A stretch of 64,000 nucleotides of DNA from Mycobacterium sp. Root265 (GCF_001428895.1 NZ_LMJA01000022.1:207915-271914), one strand, 5' to 3'; positions 1 to 9,218 are shown, numbered from the stretch's first letter. Numbers and translations: made by a program. Notes: a model not told the origin generated them from the sequence alone.

Positions 1-559
1 GCAGCAGGCCGCTGCGCTCGTCGATCTTCGTCGACATGGTGACCGCGGCCAGCAGCTTCCCGGTGATGGGATGCCACACCGGCGCGCCCGTGCACAGGGC
101 GTTGGAATAGACGTCGGCGAAATGCTCGGCACCCTCGATCAGCACGCTCTTCCCCGAGGCCAGGGCGGTACCCACCCCGTTGGTGCCGACGGCATCCTCG
201 GCCAGCACCGCACCGCGGACGGTGCCCAGCCGGTCCAGCTGGTTCATCGCCGATGAGTCCAGCGACCACCGCTGCACGATGCGGCCCTGCGCGTCGGCGA
301 GCAACAGACCCATGCCCGACCCGGCGAGGTCCTCGGCGGCGCGGGCCATCGGCGCCTGGAACATCTCCAGCAGATGGTTGTCGATCAGTTCCTCGTCGAC
401 GCGGGGCACATCGCGGACATTGGCCGGGGCGCCCAGCGCGCTCTTGGACCGGCGCCACGATTCGAGCAGGTCCGGTGGCACCGCGAGATCCGGGTCGGAC
501 GCGGTCAGGAACTGCGCACGAAGCTCCTCGAGCCTCGATCCGGTGGGCCGTGCCGACAC
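1..559 (-). CDS. GAF-domain transcriptional regulator, AcoR/MimR type (C-terminus outside window)
   Basis: Only the first 186 codons are inside the window. The GTG at 559 has an AAGGAG site at 566-571, six bases upstream. The visible part starts with the ESWRRS element (about residues 33-38) that opens AcoR-family activators. A GAF sensor domain follows, with the family's EDAVGTNGVGTAL signature. Full-length relatives add an AAA+ and a Fis-type HTH domain, which cannot be seen here. It is divergent from an aldehyde/alcohol dehydrogenase operon. Related mycobacterial proteins (MimR) activate alkane/alcohol oxidation operons, so control of the neighbouring operon is the likely role (inference). 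Confidence 0.8.
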   Translation of the reverse strand, partial: MSARPTGSRLEELRAQFLTASDPDLAVPPDLLESWRRSKSALGAPANVRDVPRVDEELIDNHLLEMFQAPMARAAEDLAGSGMGLLLADAQGRIVQRWSLDSSAMNQLDRLGTVRGAVLAEDAVGTNGVGTALASGKSVLIEGAEHFADVYSNALCTGAPVWHPITGKLLAAVTMSTKIDERSGLL

Positions 560-577
560 GAACAACTCCTTGCGTCA

Positions 578-605
578 CGCATTCGGGGCGTCGCCGGCGA
601 ATGCG
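578..605. promoter_or_regulatory. Inverted repeat between divergent regulator and dehydrogenase operon
   Basis: Perfect 8-base arms CGCATTCG (578-585) and CGAATGCG (598-605) are separated by 12 bases, directly upstream of the regulator's ribosome-binding site. The 163-base gap between the divergent starts must hold both promoters. The repeat is a candidate operator for the GAF regulator; nothing beyond the symmetry supports this. Confidence 0.4.
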
Positions 606-722
606 ATCTGGATCACAAAATCTTAGCCCTGATCCTGCGGCCGATCGGCGCCATGCCCGCGGACTGTCTCAAAAAGATGCAGTCGTATCCGGGGTCACAT
701 GTGCGCCCTAGCGTGATGCAGC

Positions 723-2231
723 ATGACAACGACGCTGGCAAAACCCTCTGCGACACCCTCCGGGACGGCGCTGGTGCACGGCCACCGCGTCCCCACCGGA
801 CTGTTCATCGGTGGCCGCTGGCACAGCACCGACGACACCTTCGCCGTGCTCGACCCGGCCACCGGGGAGCAGATCGCGACCATGTCCGACGGCGGCGCCC
901 TGGACGCGGAGGCCGCGCTGGACGCGGCGGCGGACGCGCAGCAGCAGTGGCGCCGTGTCGCCCCGCGGATGCGGGCAGAGTTGTTCGGTCACGCCCACCG
1001 GCTGCTGCTGACGCGCGCCGAGGAGTTCGCCGACGTGATGACCGCCGAGAGTGGCAAGCCGCTGGCCGAGTCGCACGCCGAGTTCGCGCTGTCCGCGGAG
1101 TTCTTCCTCTGGTACACCGAGCAGATCGCGCACCTGCACGGCAGCTACGCGCCGTCGTCGCACGGCGGCTACCGGGTGATCACCACCCACCAGCCGGTCG
1201 GGCCCGCGCTGCTGATCACCCCGTGGAACTTCCCGATGCTGATGATCGCCCGCAAGGCCGGTGCGGCGCTGGCCGCCGGCTGCCCGGTGATCGTCAAGTC
1301 CGCCAAGGAGACTCCGCTGACGTGCGCGCTGTTCGTCGAAACCCTGCGCGAGGCCGGCTTTCCCGACGGTGTGGTCAACCTGATCCACACTACGGAATCG
1401 GCCGCGGTCTCGGCGGCGCTGATGGCCGATGACCGGTTGCGCAAGGTGAGTTTCACCGGGTCCACCGGGGTGGGTGCCACCCTGCTGGAACAGGCCGCCC
1501 CGGGCATCATCAACACCTCGATGGAACTCGGCGGGGACGGCCCGTTCATCGTCCTGGACGACGCCGATATCGAACTCGCGGCGCAGCAGGCCGTAGTGAG
1601 CAAGTTCCGCAACGCCGGGCAGGCCTGCGTGGCAGCCAACCGGATCATCGTGCACAGTGCGGTGGCCGAGGAGTTCACCGCGCGGTTCGTCGAACTCACC
1701 AGGGAGCTCACGGTCGGCAACGGTTTCGAACCCGGTGTGGACGTCGGGCCGATCATCTCCGAGCGGCAACGCGACACCGTCGTCGATTTGGTCGAGACGC
1801 TGCAGGCCACCGGCGCCGAACTGCTCGTCGGCGGAGGTGCCCGTCCGGGCGCCGGGTACTTCTTCGAACCCACCGTGTTCCGGGTGCACAACCGCCCCGA
1901 GGAGCTCTGCAGCAGAGAACTTTTCGCGCCCGTTGCGACCATCTACCAGGTGGACTCGACCGCCGAGGCGATCGCCTTCGCCAACGACACCAAGTACGGG
2001 TTAGCCGCCTACGTGTTCACCAGGGATCTGTCGCGGGCCGTCGCGGTCGGCGAGCGGCTGGACTTCGGCATGGTCGGCGTGAACCGCGGCATCATGGCCG
2101 ACCCGGCGGCGGCGTTCGGCGGCGTGAAGGCTTCCGGGCTCGGCCGCGAGGGCGGGCACGACGCCATCTACGACTACCTGGAGCCCAAGTACCTGGCCGT
2201 CACCGTCAACGAGGAAGAGGGCCTGTCATGA
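723..2231 (+). CDS. NAD(P)-dependent aldehyde dehydrogenase (succinate-semialdehyde dehydrogenase-like)
   Basis: This 502-residue protein is full length for the ALDH superfamily and oxidises an aldehyde to the acid. The NAD-binding region holds ITPWNFP (N169) and FTGSTGVG (residues 244-251). Catalytic Glu268 lies in MELGGDGP and the nucleophile Cys302 in NAGQACVAANR. It is the first gene of an operon and its stop overlaps the ATG of the alcohol dehydrogenase gene by four bases. Together the two could take an alcohol to an acid. No clear Shine-Dalgarno sequence precedes ATG 723. The true substrate is unknown. Confidence 0.9.
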   Translation: MTTTLAKPSATPSGTALVHGHRVPTGLFIGGRWHSTDDTFAVLDPATGEQIATMSDGGALDAEAALDAAADAQQQWRRVAPRMRAELFGHAHRLLLTRAEEFADVMTAESGKPLAESHAEFALSAEFFLWYTEQIAHLHGSYAPSSHGGYRVITTHQPVGPALLITPWNFPMLMIARKAGAALAAGCPVIVKSAKETPLTCALFVETLREAGFPDGVVNLIHTTESAAVSAALMADDRLRKVSFTGSTGVGATLLEQAAPGIINTSMELGGDGPFIVLDDADIELAAQQAVVSKFRNAGQACVAANRIIVHSAVAEEFTARFVELTRELTVGNGFEPGVDVGPIISERQRDTVVDLVETLQATGAELLVGGGARPGAGYFFEPTVFRVHNRPEELCSRELFAPVATIYQVDSTAEAIAFANDTKYGLAAYVFTRDLSRAVAVGERLDFGMVGVNRGIMADPAAAFGGVKASGLGREGGHDAIYDYLEPKYLAVTVNEEEGLS

Positions 2232-3493
2232 CCGCCACCTTCGCTTCACCGGTGCACACCGCCAATGAACTGGGCGTCGGGCTGCTGCGTCAGCCGTCGA
2301 TGGTGCTGTTCGGTCCGGGACAGCGCCGGCAGATCGCCCGGGTGGTGCGGGGTCTCGCCGAGCGTGTCCTGATGGTCACCGACGCCCGGATGGCGGCCAG
2401 CGCGGAGTTCGTGCGGATTGTGGAAGAGATTCAGCAACAGGGTGTTTCGGTGTTGGTGTACGACGGGACCGAGCCGGATCTACCGCGCCGCAACGTGGTG
2501 GACGTGGTCGAGCGTTTCGGCGGCAGTGCCATCGAAGCCATCGTCGGTATCGGCGGCGGATCGTGCATGGATCTGGCCAAGGTCGCCTCGGTGGTGCTCC
2601 GGCATGGCGGTGACGTGCGCGACTATTACGGGCAGTTCCTGGTGCCGGGGCCCGGCATACCGGTCATCACCGTCCCCACCACCGGGGGCACCGGAGCCGA
2701 AGTCACCTGTATCTCGGTGGTTTTCGACGAGGAGCAGGGCATGAAGGTCGGTGTCGCCAGCCCGCACCTGGAAGCCCACGCCGCGATCATCGACCCCGAA
2801 CTGACGCTGACCTGCCCGGCCGGGCTGACCGCGGCGTCCGGCGCGGACGCGCTGTCGCACCTGATCGAATCCTTCACCGGCAGGGCGAAGAACCCGGATG
2901 CCGACCAGCTGGCCGGCACCTTGTACGCCGGCAAGAATGTGCTGGCCGATGTGTACGCCCGCACCGGTCTTGCGCTGCTGAACAACTCGCTGCCCGCGGT
3001 GGCCGCCGATCCGTCCGATCTGGCGGCGCGCTCGGACACCCTGTTCGGTGCGTACTGCGCCGGGATGGCCATCAACACCGCGGGCACCGCCGGGGCGCAC
3101 GCGATCCAGTCCCCGATCGGCGGCCTCACCCACACCCCGCACGGTTTCGGTATCAGCGCGCTGCTGCCCTATGTGATGCGCTACAACCTGCCGACCCGCA
3201 TCCCGGAGTTCGCCGAGATCGGCCGCATCCTGGGCGCGTCGGATGCATCGGATCCCCTGGAAATCCAGGCCCGGTCGGCGATCCTGCGGATCGAGACGAT
3301 CTTGGAGACCCTGGGTGCCCCGCTCGATCTGCGCTCCCTGGGGCTGGAGCCCAAGGATTTCGGGTTCGTCGCCAAGCAGGCCATGCTGGCCACCCGGTTG
3401 ACCGCCAACAATCCCCGCGACCTGTCTGCCGAGTCGGTGGTGTCGATCCTGGAACGCGGCTATGACGGCGACCGGAGCTGGTGGCAGCTGTGA
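2228..3493 (+). CDS. Iron-containing alcohol dehydrogenase
   Basis: A 421-residue group III (Fe-ADH) dehydrogenase. The nucleotide-binding GIGGGSCMDLAK motif and the family signature PTTGGTGAEVT are present. Metal ligands should be the Asp and His of GADALSHLIES and the two later His of GAHAIQSP and LTHTPHG. It probably interconverts an alcohol and an aldehyde with NAD(P)H and hands the aldehyde to the preceding gene's product, with which it shares an ATGA overlap. It also overlaps the next gene, so three genes are translationally coupled. Confidence 0.9.
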   Translation: MTATFASPVHTANELGVGLLRQPSMVLFGPGQRRQIARVVRGLAERVLMVTDARMAASAEFVRIVEEIQQQGVSVLVYDGTEPDLPRRNVVDVVERFGGSAIEAIVGIGGGSCMDLAKVASVVLRHGGDVRDYYGQFLVPGPGIPVITVPTTGGTGAEVTCISVVFDEEQGMKVGVASPHLEAHAAIIDPELTLTCPAGLTAASGADALSHLIESFTGRAKNPDADQLAGTLYAGKNVLADVYARTGLALLNNSLPAVAADPSDLAARSDTLFGAYCAGMAINTAGTAGAHAIQSPIGGLTHTPHGFGISALLPYVMRYNLPTRIPEFAEIGRILGASDASDPLEIQARSAILRIETILETLGAPLDLRSLGLEPKDFGFVAKQAMLATRLTANNPRDLSAESVVSILERGYDGDRSWWQL

Positions 3494-4401
3494 GGGTGGC
3501 CGTACTCGGTGCGGGCTCCATCGGGGTGTCGTTCGCGATCCTGTTCGCCTGCCGCGGTGTTGACGTCGCGGTATTTGACCCGTTCGAGGACGCGCTGCCG
3601 CGGGCGGCCGCCGATCTTCGCGAACGCCTCAAGCAACTGGACCTGGCCGACCCCGCCGCCATCGAAGCGCGGGTGCGGTTGACCACCGATCTGGAGGATG
3701 CACTCGCGGGCGCGACATTCGTGCAGGAGTGCGCCCCCGAACGCGTCGACCTCAAACAGGACCTGTTGGTGCAGGCCGCCGTTGGGACGCCTGCGGAGGT
3801 GCCGCTGGCCAGTTCCAGTTCGGCGATCGTGCCGAGCCGACTGGCCGAGGGGCTCGACGTCTCGGTGGCAGCACGGATTCTGGTCGGCCATCCCGGCAAC
3901 CCGCCGTACCTGTTGCCGGTCATCGAGGTGGTGCCGTCCGCGGTCACCGCCGAGGCGATCATCGGGCGCGCCACCGAGATCTACCGGTCGGCCGGTCTGC
4001 GACCGGTGCTGGTGCGCCGCGAGGTGGAGGGGTTCCTGTTCAACCGCCTGCAGGGTGCGCTGTTGCGCGAGGCGTACTGCCTGGTGCGCGACGGGGTGGC
4101 GACCGTCGACGACATCGACGAGGTGGTGCGCAGTGGGCTGGGTTTGCGCTGGAGCTTCATCGGGCCGTTCGAGACGGCCGATCTGAACACCCGCGGTGGT
4201 ATCGAATCGCATGCCGCGAAGATGGGCCCCGCCTACGCGCGCATGGGGGCCGAACGCGGGCAGCATGACCCGTGGACACCGGACCTGATTGCCGAGGTCA
4301 CGGCACAGCGCCGGGCGTTGCTCGACCTCGAGGATTGGGATGAACGGGTGCGCTGGCGGGACCGACAGTTGATCCGGATGCGCGCACAGAACGCGGTGTG
4401 A
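3481..4401 (+). CDS. 3-hydroxyacyl-CoA dehydrogenase family protein (L-gulonate 3-dehydrogenase-like)
   Basis: About 306 residues, with a Rossmann motif VLGAGSIGVSFA at the N-terminus and a C-terminal helical 3HCDH domain, as in lambda-crystallin/L-gulonate dehydrogenases and short hydroxyacyl-CoA dehydrogenases. The His of VGHPGNPPY matches the catalytic H-P motif of the family. GTG 3481 is used here. GTG 3490 is an attractive alternative because it makes a GTGA overlap with the upstream stop and puts the dinucleotide fold right at the start. It oxidises a beta-hydroxy acid or acyl-CoA; the substrate cannot be read from the sequence. Confidence 0.8.
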   Translation: MAAVRVAVLGAGSIGVSFAILFACRGVDVAVFDPFEDALPRAAADLRERLKQLDLADPAAIEARVRLTTDLEDALAGATFVQECAPERVDLKQDLLVQAAVGTPAEVPLASSSSAIVPSRLAEGLDVSVAARILVGHPGNPPYLLPVIEVVPSAVTAEAIIGRATEIYRSAGLRPVLVRREVEGFLFNRLQGALLREAYCLVRDGVATVDDIDEVVRSGLGLRWSFIGPFETADLNTRGGIESHAAKMGPAYARMGAERGQHDPWTPDLIAEVTAQRRALLDLEDWDERVRWRDRQLIRMRAQNAV

Positions 4402-4464
4402 TATCCATCGCCTCGCACCCGTCTGGCTTTGCAGACCGTCACCGCCGGTGTCACGCTGGATGCA

Positions 4465-5055
4465 ATGTATGCACGGTTAGCTGGACGACTTCGCTGGTAC
4501 CTGCGTGCGCTCGGATTCCACCCGCTGGTCCGCATGGTCGACCGGCTGGAAGCGCTCGCAGTGCTCGGCGTGGTCGTCGTCGCACTCTTCGCCATCCCCG
4601 CCGCGGTGTCCGCGGGCACGGTGGTGCGCGACGCGGGCGTGCGCACGGCCGAGCAGCAGGCTCAGACCCGGCATTCAGTGCAGGCGGTCGTGGTGGCCGG
4701 TGTGGGTGCTCCCACCGAACTGGACACCCCCGCCTATGTGCGCGCCCAGTGGCGCGAGGGAACCCAGGTGCGCACCGAGTCGGTCGTCAGCCCCGCGACC
4801 ATCCGCCCGGGCGATCACATGAAGGTCTGGCTGGACGAGAGCGGAAAGGTGGTCGCGGCGCCGCTGCGGGCCGACGATGCCGCGGTGACCGCCACGGCCG
4901 CCGCGGTGTCCTTCTGGATCAGCATCGTGATGTGCGGCGCACTCGTGGCCTATCTCATCCGCCGCGGACTGGACCGCTCTCGCCACCGCGCGTGGGACCG
5001 CGAACTACTCCTGTTGGCGCACAACGACGACGGCTGGGCCAACCGGCGCAACTGA
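4465..5055 (+). CDS. Rv1733c-family two-helix membrane protein
   Basis: 196 residues from ATG 4465 (a TTG at 4429 would add 12). One transmembrane segment follows a conserved HPLVRMVDRLEAL stretch and a second lies near the C-terminus (about residues 148-172). Between them is a probably extracytoplasmic domain. The HPLVR-DRLEA and AGTVVRDAG/QAQTRH elements match what I recall of M. tuberculosis Rv1733c, a DosR-regulon antigen of unknown function. It begins 63 bases after the dehydrogenase operon and may be co-transcribed. I see no obvious DosR box upstream. Confidence 0.75.
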   Translation: MYARLAGRLRWYLRALGFHPLVRMVDRLEALAVLGVVVVALFAIPAAVSAGTVVRDAGVRTAEQQAQTRHSVQAVVVAGVGAPTELDTPAYVRAQWREGTQVRTESVVSPATIRPGDHMKVWLDESGKVVAAPLRADDAAVTATAAAVSFWISIVMCGALVAYLIRRGLDRSRHRAWDRELLLLAHNDDGWANRRN

Positions 5056-5061
5056 GCCGAA

Positions 5062-5628
5062 TCAGCGTGGCGACATCGCCGCAGCGATGACCAGTTCGGC
5101 CGCCGCGTCGACGCGACCCTTGTCGCCGGTGACGAGACCGTCCTGACACAGACCCCGTAATCCGGACACGACCAACGAGGCACGCACCTCAGCGTCGCGC
5201 TTCGGGTATCCCAGGCCGGCCAGTGCCCGGGCGATCGGATCGAGCATGATCGTCACCGCTTGGTCGGCGTAAGGCTGATAGGTGTCGGGATCCGTGACGG
5301 CCAGACTCAGCACCTGCAGCATCAAGCCGACGGTCCGGCGTTGCGCGCCACGGGTGATGGCCCGCCACAATGACCGCGCCGCCGCCACGAACTCGGCCTC
5401 GGTGCTGATGCCGTCGAACATCCCGCCGACATCGGGCCTGCTGGCGTTCAACGCCTGGGCCAGCAGTTCGCCGCGGTCGCCGAAGTAATACAGCAGCATT
5501 CGCTTGCTGGTACCCAGCGCCTCGGCCATCGGGGCCAGCGACATGTCCGCCACGCCATGTTCCTGCAGGTAGCCGATGACGCCGTCGAGCAGCTCGGCAC
5601 GTTTGGCGGGATCGGCGGTGCGCGGCAT
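5062..5628 (-). CDS. TetR family transcriptional repressor
   Basis: 188 residues. The N-terminal helix-turn-helix reads MSLAPMAEALGTSKRMLLYYFGDRGEL, a standard TetR recognition region; the rest is a helical ligand-binding domain. ATG 5628 is preferred to the GTG one codon earlier. It is divergent from the flavin monooxygenase at 5708, and the 79-base gap holds two palindromes sharing the GTACCG half-site. It is therefore probably an autorepressor that also controls the monooxygenase, released by that enzyme's substrate (inference). Confidence 0.9.
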   Translation of the reverse strand: MPRTADPAKRAELLDGVIGYLQEHGVADMSLAPMAEALGTSKRMLLYYFGDRGELLAQALNASRPDVGGMFDGISTEAEFVAAARSLWRAITRGAQRRTVGLMLQVLSLAVTDPDTYQPYADQAVTIMLDPIARALAGLGYPKRDAEVRASLVVSGLRGLCQDGLVTGDKGRVDAAAELVIAAAMSPR

Positions 5629-5637
5629 CACTTGAAT

Positions 5638-5651
5638 GTACCGAGCGGTAC
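5638..5651. promoter_or_regulatory. Candidate TetR operator 1
   Basis: Perfect inverted repeat GTACCG-AG-CGGTAC just upstream of the TetR start codon. It shares the TACCG/CGGTA half-site with the larger palindrome 30 bases away (centre to centre), which is about three helical turns and would place bound dimers on one face of the DNA. Confidence 0.7.
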
Positions 5652-5659
5652 GCGTACGG

Positions 5660-5689
5660 TCAATTATGTGCCGATCGGTACATAATTGA
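5660..5689. promoter_or_regulatory. Candidate TetR operator 2 overlapping the monooxygenase promoter
   Basis: A 30-base palindrome with one mismatched pair (5670/5679). The left half is TCAATTATGTGCCGA and the right half is its near-exact complement. It contains TACATAAT, a plausible -10 region for the monooxygenase gene, whose GGGAGG ribosome site follows at 5695-5700. Binding here would block that promoter. Confidence 0.75.
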
Positions 5690-5707
5690 GTTCAGGGAGG
5701 TCAGGTC

Positions 5708-6901
5708 ATGAACGACAAGCGAGCGCTTCGGGTGGCGATCGTCGGAGCCGGTATCGGCGGGTTGACCGCCGCCATCGCACTGCGTGCCCACGGGGTCGAC
5801 GCGCACGTGTATGAGAAAGCCTCCGAACTCAAAGCCTTGGGCGCCGGAGTGTCCATCGCCCCCAACGGATCCCGCGTGCTCACCCGCCTCGGGCTCGGCG
5901 AACAGCTGAGGGCGATCGCCGGCCCGCTCTCGCACTACGTGTTCCGTACCTGGCAGGGCGAGCCGATCGCCGGAGAACCGTCGACCTTGTCGTTCGGCGA
6001 CCCTGCGCACACCTGGTTTCTGCACCGCGCCGAATTCCAGCGCGTGCTCTGCGACGCTCTGCCCACCGGAGCGATCACCTTCGGGCACCCTGTGGTCAGC
6101 GCCACCGAGGATCCCGACGGCGTCACCGTCCGGTTCGCCGACGGCAGCACCGTCGAGACCGACCTGCTGGTTGCCGCCGACGGTATCCACTCCGCGCTCC
6201 AAGGCGTGGTCAGCGCGCCGGCGAAGCCGGTGAGCGAGGGAATCATGGCTTACCGCGGGCTCATTCCCGCCGATCGACTCTCCGGGATAGCCCCCGTGGG
6301 CGATCTCGACGTCAGCGGGATGTGGATGGGTCCCGAGCGCAGCTTCCTGGTTTATCCGGTGTCGGCGGGCCGTCTGCTCAACGTGGTGGCCTTCGTGCCC
6401 ACCGACCTGGAGGTGCTGGAGTCGTGGACTGCGCCAGGTGATGTGCGCGAGCTGGCGGCCGCCTACCGGGGGTGGGATCAACCCGTCCTGGACATCATCG
6501 GCGCGATGGATGAGACGTTCCGCTGGGGGATCTATGACCGCGCCCCGCTTTCGCAGTGGTCGAGCGAACGCGTCACCCTGCTGGGCGATTCCGCTCACGC
6601 AGTCGTGCCCCATCTCGGTCAGGGCGCCAACCAGGCCATCGAGGACGCCATGACCCTTGCGGTCCTACTGGACGACTGCGGCCCCGCCGACGTGCCGTCC
6701 CGGTTGCGGATCTACCAGGAGCTCCGGATGATCCGCACCCGGCAGGTCCGCGACGGTGCGCGGGAGGCCGGACGCACCTACCGGTCGAATGATCTGGCCG
6801 CATCAGCGCGGGCCGCGAAGATCGACGCCATCTTCGCCGGTATCGCGGTGAACACCTACGACGCCGAGCAGGTCGCCCGGCAGGCGCTGGCCGCGGTGTA
6901 G
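5708..6901 (+). CDS. FAD-dependent monooxygenase (class A, salicylate hydroxylase-like)
   Basis: 397 residues. The FAD ADP-binding motif GAGIGGLTAAIALRAHG lies at residues 13-29. A central DG motif (VAADGIHSAL) and the C-terminal GD motif LLGDSAHAVVPHLGQGANQAIEDA contact the flavin ribityl and pyrophosphate. These are marks of NAD(P)H-dependent flavoprotein hydroxylases that act on aromatic or similar rings. It has a strong GGGAGG ribosome site and is divergent from a TetR repressor with operators in the promoter, so it is probably inducible. The substrate is unknown. Confidence 0.88.
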   Translation: MNDKRALRVAIVGAGIGGLTAAIALRAHGVDAHVYEKASELKALGAGVSIAPNGSRVLTRLGLGEQLRAIAGPLSHYVFRTWQGEPIAGEPSTLSFGDPAHTWFLHRAEFQRVLCDALPTGAITFGHPVVSATEDPDGVTVRFADGSTVETDLLVAADGIHSALQGVVSAPAKPVSEGIMAYRGLIPADRLSGIAPVGDLDVSGMWMGPERSFLVYPVSAGRLLNVVAFVPTDLEVLESWTAPGDVRELAAAYRGWDQPVLDIIGAMDETFRWGIYDRAPLSQWSSERVTLLGDSAHAVVPHLGQGANQAIEDAMTLAVLLDDCGPADVPSRLRIYQELRMIRTRQVRDGAREAGRTYRSNDLAASARAAKIDAIFAGIAVNTYDAEQVARQALAAV

Positions 6902-6908
6902 CGGACGG

Positions 6909-7739
6909 TCAGCCGCGATACTGCGCGACGGCAGCCGCGTACTCGTCGAGCAGCCGCAGCGATTCATCGCGCGGCACGCTGGGCAGGATCAGCGCCACCT
7001 GCCCGAACCCGAGTTTCTCGACAGCGCTCCAGTACTGGGCGTCCACCGGCGTCCCGAACATCGCCAACGGAACGTCGTGTCCCGCGCCCTCTTTCAGCTG
7101 CCCGATGCGCCGGGCCAGTTGATCCTCCGGGAACGGGTTGGAGATCCATCCCGCGCCGTGTCGGATGATCCGTTTCACCGTGGCATCGGAGTTGCCGCCG
7201 ATGTAGATGGGCGGGTGCGGCTTCTGCACCGGCTTCGGCCGCAGATGAGTCGGATCGAAATCGACGTATTTGCCGTGATATTCGGCCGGCTCACCGGTCC
7301 AGAGCGCCTTGATGGCCTCGATGCGCTCGTCCAGCAGCGCGCCGCGAGTTTTCGGATCGGTGCCGTGGTTGCGCAATTCTTCGAGGTTCCAGCCGGCGCC
7401 GACACCGAAGACGAACCGGCCACCGGAGATGAGGTCGATGCTGGCCGCCTCTTTCGCGGTGATGATCGGGTCACGCTGAATGAGCAGGGCGATCCCGGTG
7501 AACAGTTCGATCTTGGATGTGACGGCGGCCGCGGCGGCCAGCGTGACGAAGGGGTCGAGCGTCTTGTAGTACTGATCGGGCAGCTCGCCACCACCCGGAT
7601 ACGCGGACTCCCGGCTGGCCGGGATGTTGGTGTGTTCGGCGATGACCAGCGAGTGGAAATCCCGCTCTTCGATGGCAGTTGCCAGCGATACCGGGTCGAT
7701 GCCGTCGTCGGTCACAAAGGTGGAGATGCCGAACTTCAT
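6909..7739 (-). CDS. LLM class F420-dependent oxidoreductase
   Basis: 276 residues from ATG 7739, which has a GAGAGG site upstream; a longer frame to 7820 is not supported. The luciferase-like monooxygenase fold is shown by MKFGISTF, LVIAEHTNIP, the GGRFVFGVGAGWN element and the RPKPVQKPHPPIYIGG strand. Mycobacterial members of this type use coenzyme F420 for hydride transfer. It lies downstream of the pca operon on the same strand with a 52-base gap, so it may be co-transcribed; its substrate is not evident. Confidence 0.87.
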   Translation of the reverse strand: MKFGISTFVTDDGIDPVSLATAIEERDFHSLVIAEHTNIPASRESAYPGGGELPDQYYKTLDPFVTLAAAAAVTSKIELFTGIALLIQRDPIITAKEAASIDLISGGRFVFGVGAGWNLEELRNHGTDPKTRGALLDERIEAIKALWTGEPAEYHGKYVDFDPTHLRPKPVQKPHPPIYIGGNSDATVKRIIRHGAGWISNPFPEDQLARRIGQLKEGAGHDVPLAMFGTPVDAQYWSAVEKLGFGQVALILPSVPRDESLRLLDEYAAAVAQYRG

Positions 7740-7791
7740 GGTGTGCCTCTCGTAGCCAGTCTTCCCCGGGACAACCCTGGCCGGGATCGCG

Positions 7792-8430
7792 CTATTCCAC
7801 TGCGTCGATGACCGGGGCACCGGTCCGCGCGACCACCTCGTCGAGATCGACCTCGTCGGCGAGTTCGACCACCGCGAACCCGGTGCCGGTCACGTCGAAG
7901 ACCCCCAACTCGGTGATGACCCGGCTGACCACCGCTTTACCGGTCAACGGCAGGTCGCAGTGCAGAACCAGTTTGGCGGCACCGGATTTGGCGGTGTGGT
8001 CCATCAGCACGATGACGCGTTCGGCGCCGCTGACCAGATCCATTGCGCCACCCATGCCCTTGACCATGGATCCCGGCACCATCCAGTTGGCCAGGTCGCC
8101 GTTGGCGGCGACCTGCATGCCACCGAGCACCGCGACGTCGACGTGTCCGCCGCGGATCATCGCGAAGCTGGTGGCCGAGTCGAAGTAGGACGCGCCGTCC
8201 ACCACCGAGACGGTCTGCTTGCCGGCGTTGACCAGATCCGGGTCCACCTCGTCGTCATAGGGGAACGGGCCGACGCCCAGGATGCCATTCTCGGCGTGCA
8301 GCGTGACATCGGAGCCCTCGGGCAGGTGGTCGGGGATCAGTGTGGGCAGACCGATCCCGAGGTTGACGTAGTCACCGTCGCGCAGTTCCAGCGCCGCGCG
8401 GGCGGCCATCTGGTCACGGGTCCAGCTCAT
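7792..8430 (-). CDS. pcaJ: 3-oxoacid (3-oxoadipate) CoA-transferase subunit B
   Basis: 212 residues, normal for the beta subunit. The catalytic glutamate that forms the CoA thioester lies in [11 protein letters not shown]. The [18 protein letters not shown] and [13 protein letters not shown] stretches are typical of SCOT/PcaJ proteins. The ATG overlaps the stop of subunit A by four bases. With pcaD and pcaF in the same operon, the likely reaction is transfer of CoA from succinyl-CoA to 3-oxoadipate. An acetoacetate transferase (scoB) would look similar. Confidence 0.85.
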   Translation of the reverse strand: MSWTRDQMAARAALELRDGDYVNLGIGLPTLIPDHLPEGSDVTLHAENGILGVGPFPYDDEVDPDLVNAGKQTVSVVDGASYFDSATSFAMIRGGHVDVAVLGGMQVAANGDLANWMVPGSMVKGMGGAMDLVSGAERVIVLMDHTAKSGAAKLVLHCDLPLTGKAVVSRVITELGVFDVTGTGFAVVELADEVDLDEVVARTGAPVIDAVE

Positions 8431-9218
8431 GATGAAACCTCCTGCTGATCGGTCGGCCGTGGGCGGGTGGTGCGTTTCTCGATCTCCTTGCGGGAGGCCT
8501 GCTCCGGGGTGAGTTCGACGACGCGCTGGACGAAGATTCCTGCCAGGTGGATCTCGTCGGGATGCAGCTCGCCGACCTCGACCACCCGTTCGGCCTCGAC
8601 CACGGTGAGGCGCCCCGCCATGGCGGCGGGAGGATTGAAATTCCTTGCCGCCGCGTGGAACACGCAGTTTCCGGCCTTGTCGGCGACCGCCGCGCGGATC
8701 AGCGCGTAGTCGGTGACGATCGACTCTTCGAGCAGCATCTGCCGCCCGCCGAAGGTGCGCACCTCCTTCGGGGGCGAGGCCAGTGCCACGCTTCCGTCCG
8801 GGTGATAGCGCCAGGGCAGGCCGCCGTCGGCCACCAGGGTGCCGACCCCGGTCGGGGTGAAGAATGCGCCGATTCCGCTGCCGCCGGCGCGCATCCGCTC
8901 GGCGAGGGTGCCCTGCGGGGTCAGCTCGACGGTCAGTTCACCGGACAGGTACTGCCGCGCGAACTCCTTGTTCTCCCCGACGTAGGAGGCGATCACGCGG
9001 GTGATGCGGTGCGCCTCCAACAGCAGGCCCAGGCCGGCACCGTCGACGCCGCAGTTGTTGCTGACGATCGTCAGGTCACCGGCCCCCTGGGAGAGCAGCG
9101 CGTCGATCAGGAACCAGGGGATGCCGGCCAACCCGAATCCGCCGACCGCCAGGCTGGCGCCGTGTGGGATGTCGGCCACCGCTTCTGCGGGGGATGCCAC
9201 GAGCTTGTTCAATGTCAT
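8427..9218 (-). CDS. pcaI: 3-oxoacid (3-oxoadipate) CoA-transferase subunit A
   Basis: 263 residues. The N-terminal glycine-rich [15 protein letters not shown] motif binds CoA, and TIVSNNCG and [21 protein letters not shown] are family landmarks. The C-terminal 20 residues are charged and look disordered. It partners the subunit encoded immediately downstream (ATGA overlap) and overlaps the pcaD stop at 9215-9218. The whole pca operon is translationally coupled. Confidence 0.85.
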   Translation of the reverse strand: MTLNKLVASPAEAVADIPHGASLAVGGFGLAGIPWFLIDALLSQGAGDLTIVSNNCGVDGAGLGLLLEAHRITRVIASYVGENKEFARQYLSGELTVELTPQGTLAERMRAGGSGIGAFFTPTGVGTLVADGGLPWRYHPDGSVALASPPKEVRTFGGRQMLLEESIVTDYALIRAAVADKAGNCVFHAAARNFNPPAAMAGRLTVVEAERVVEVGELHPDEIHLAGIFVQRVVELTPEQASRKEIEKRTTRPRPTDQQEVSS

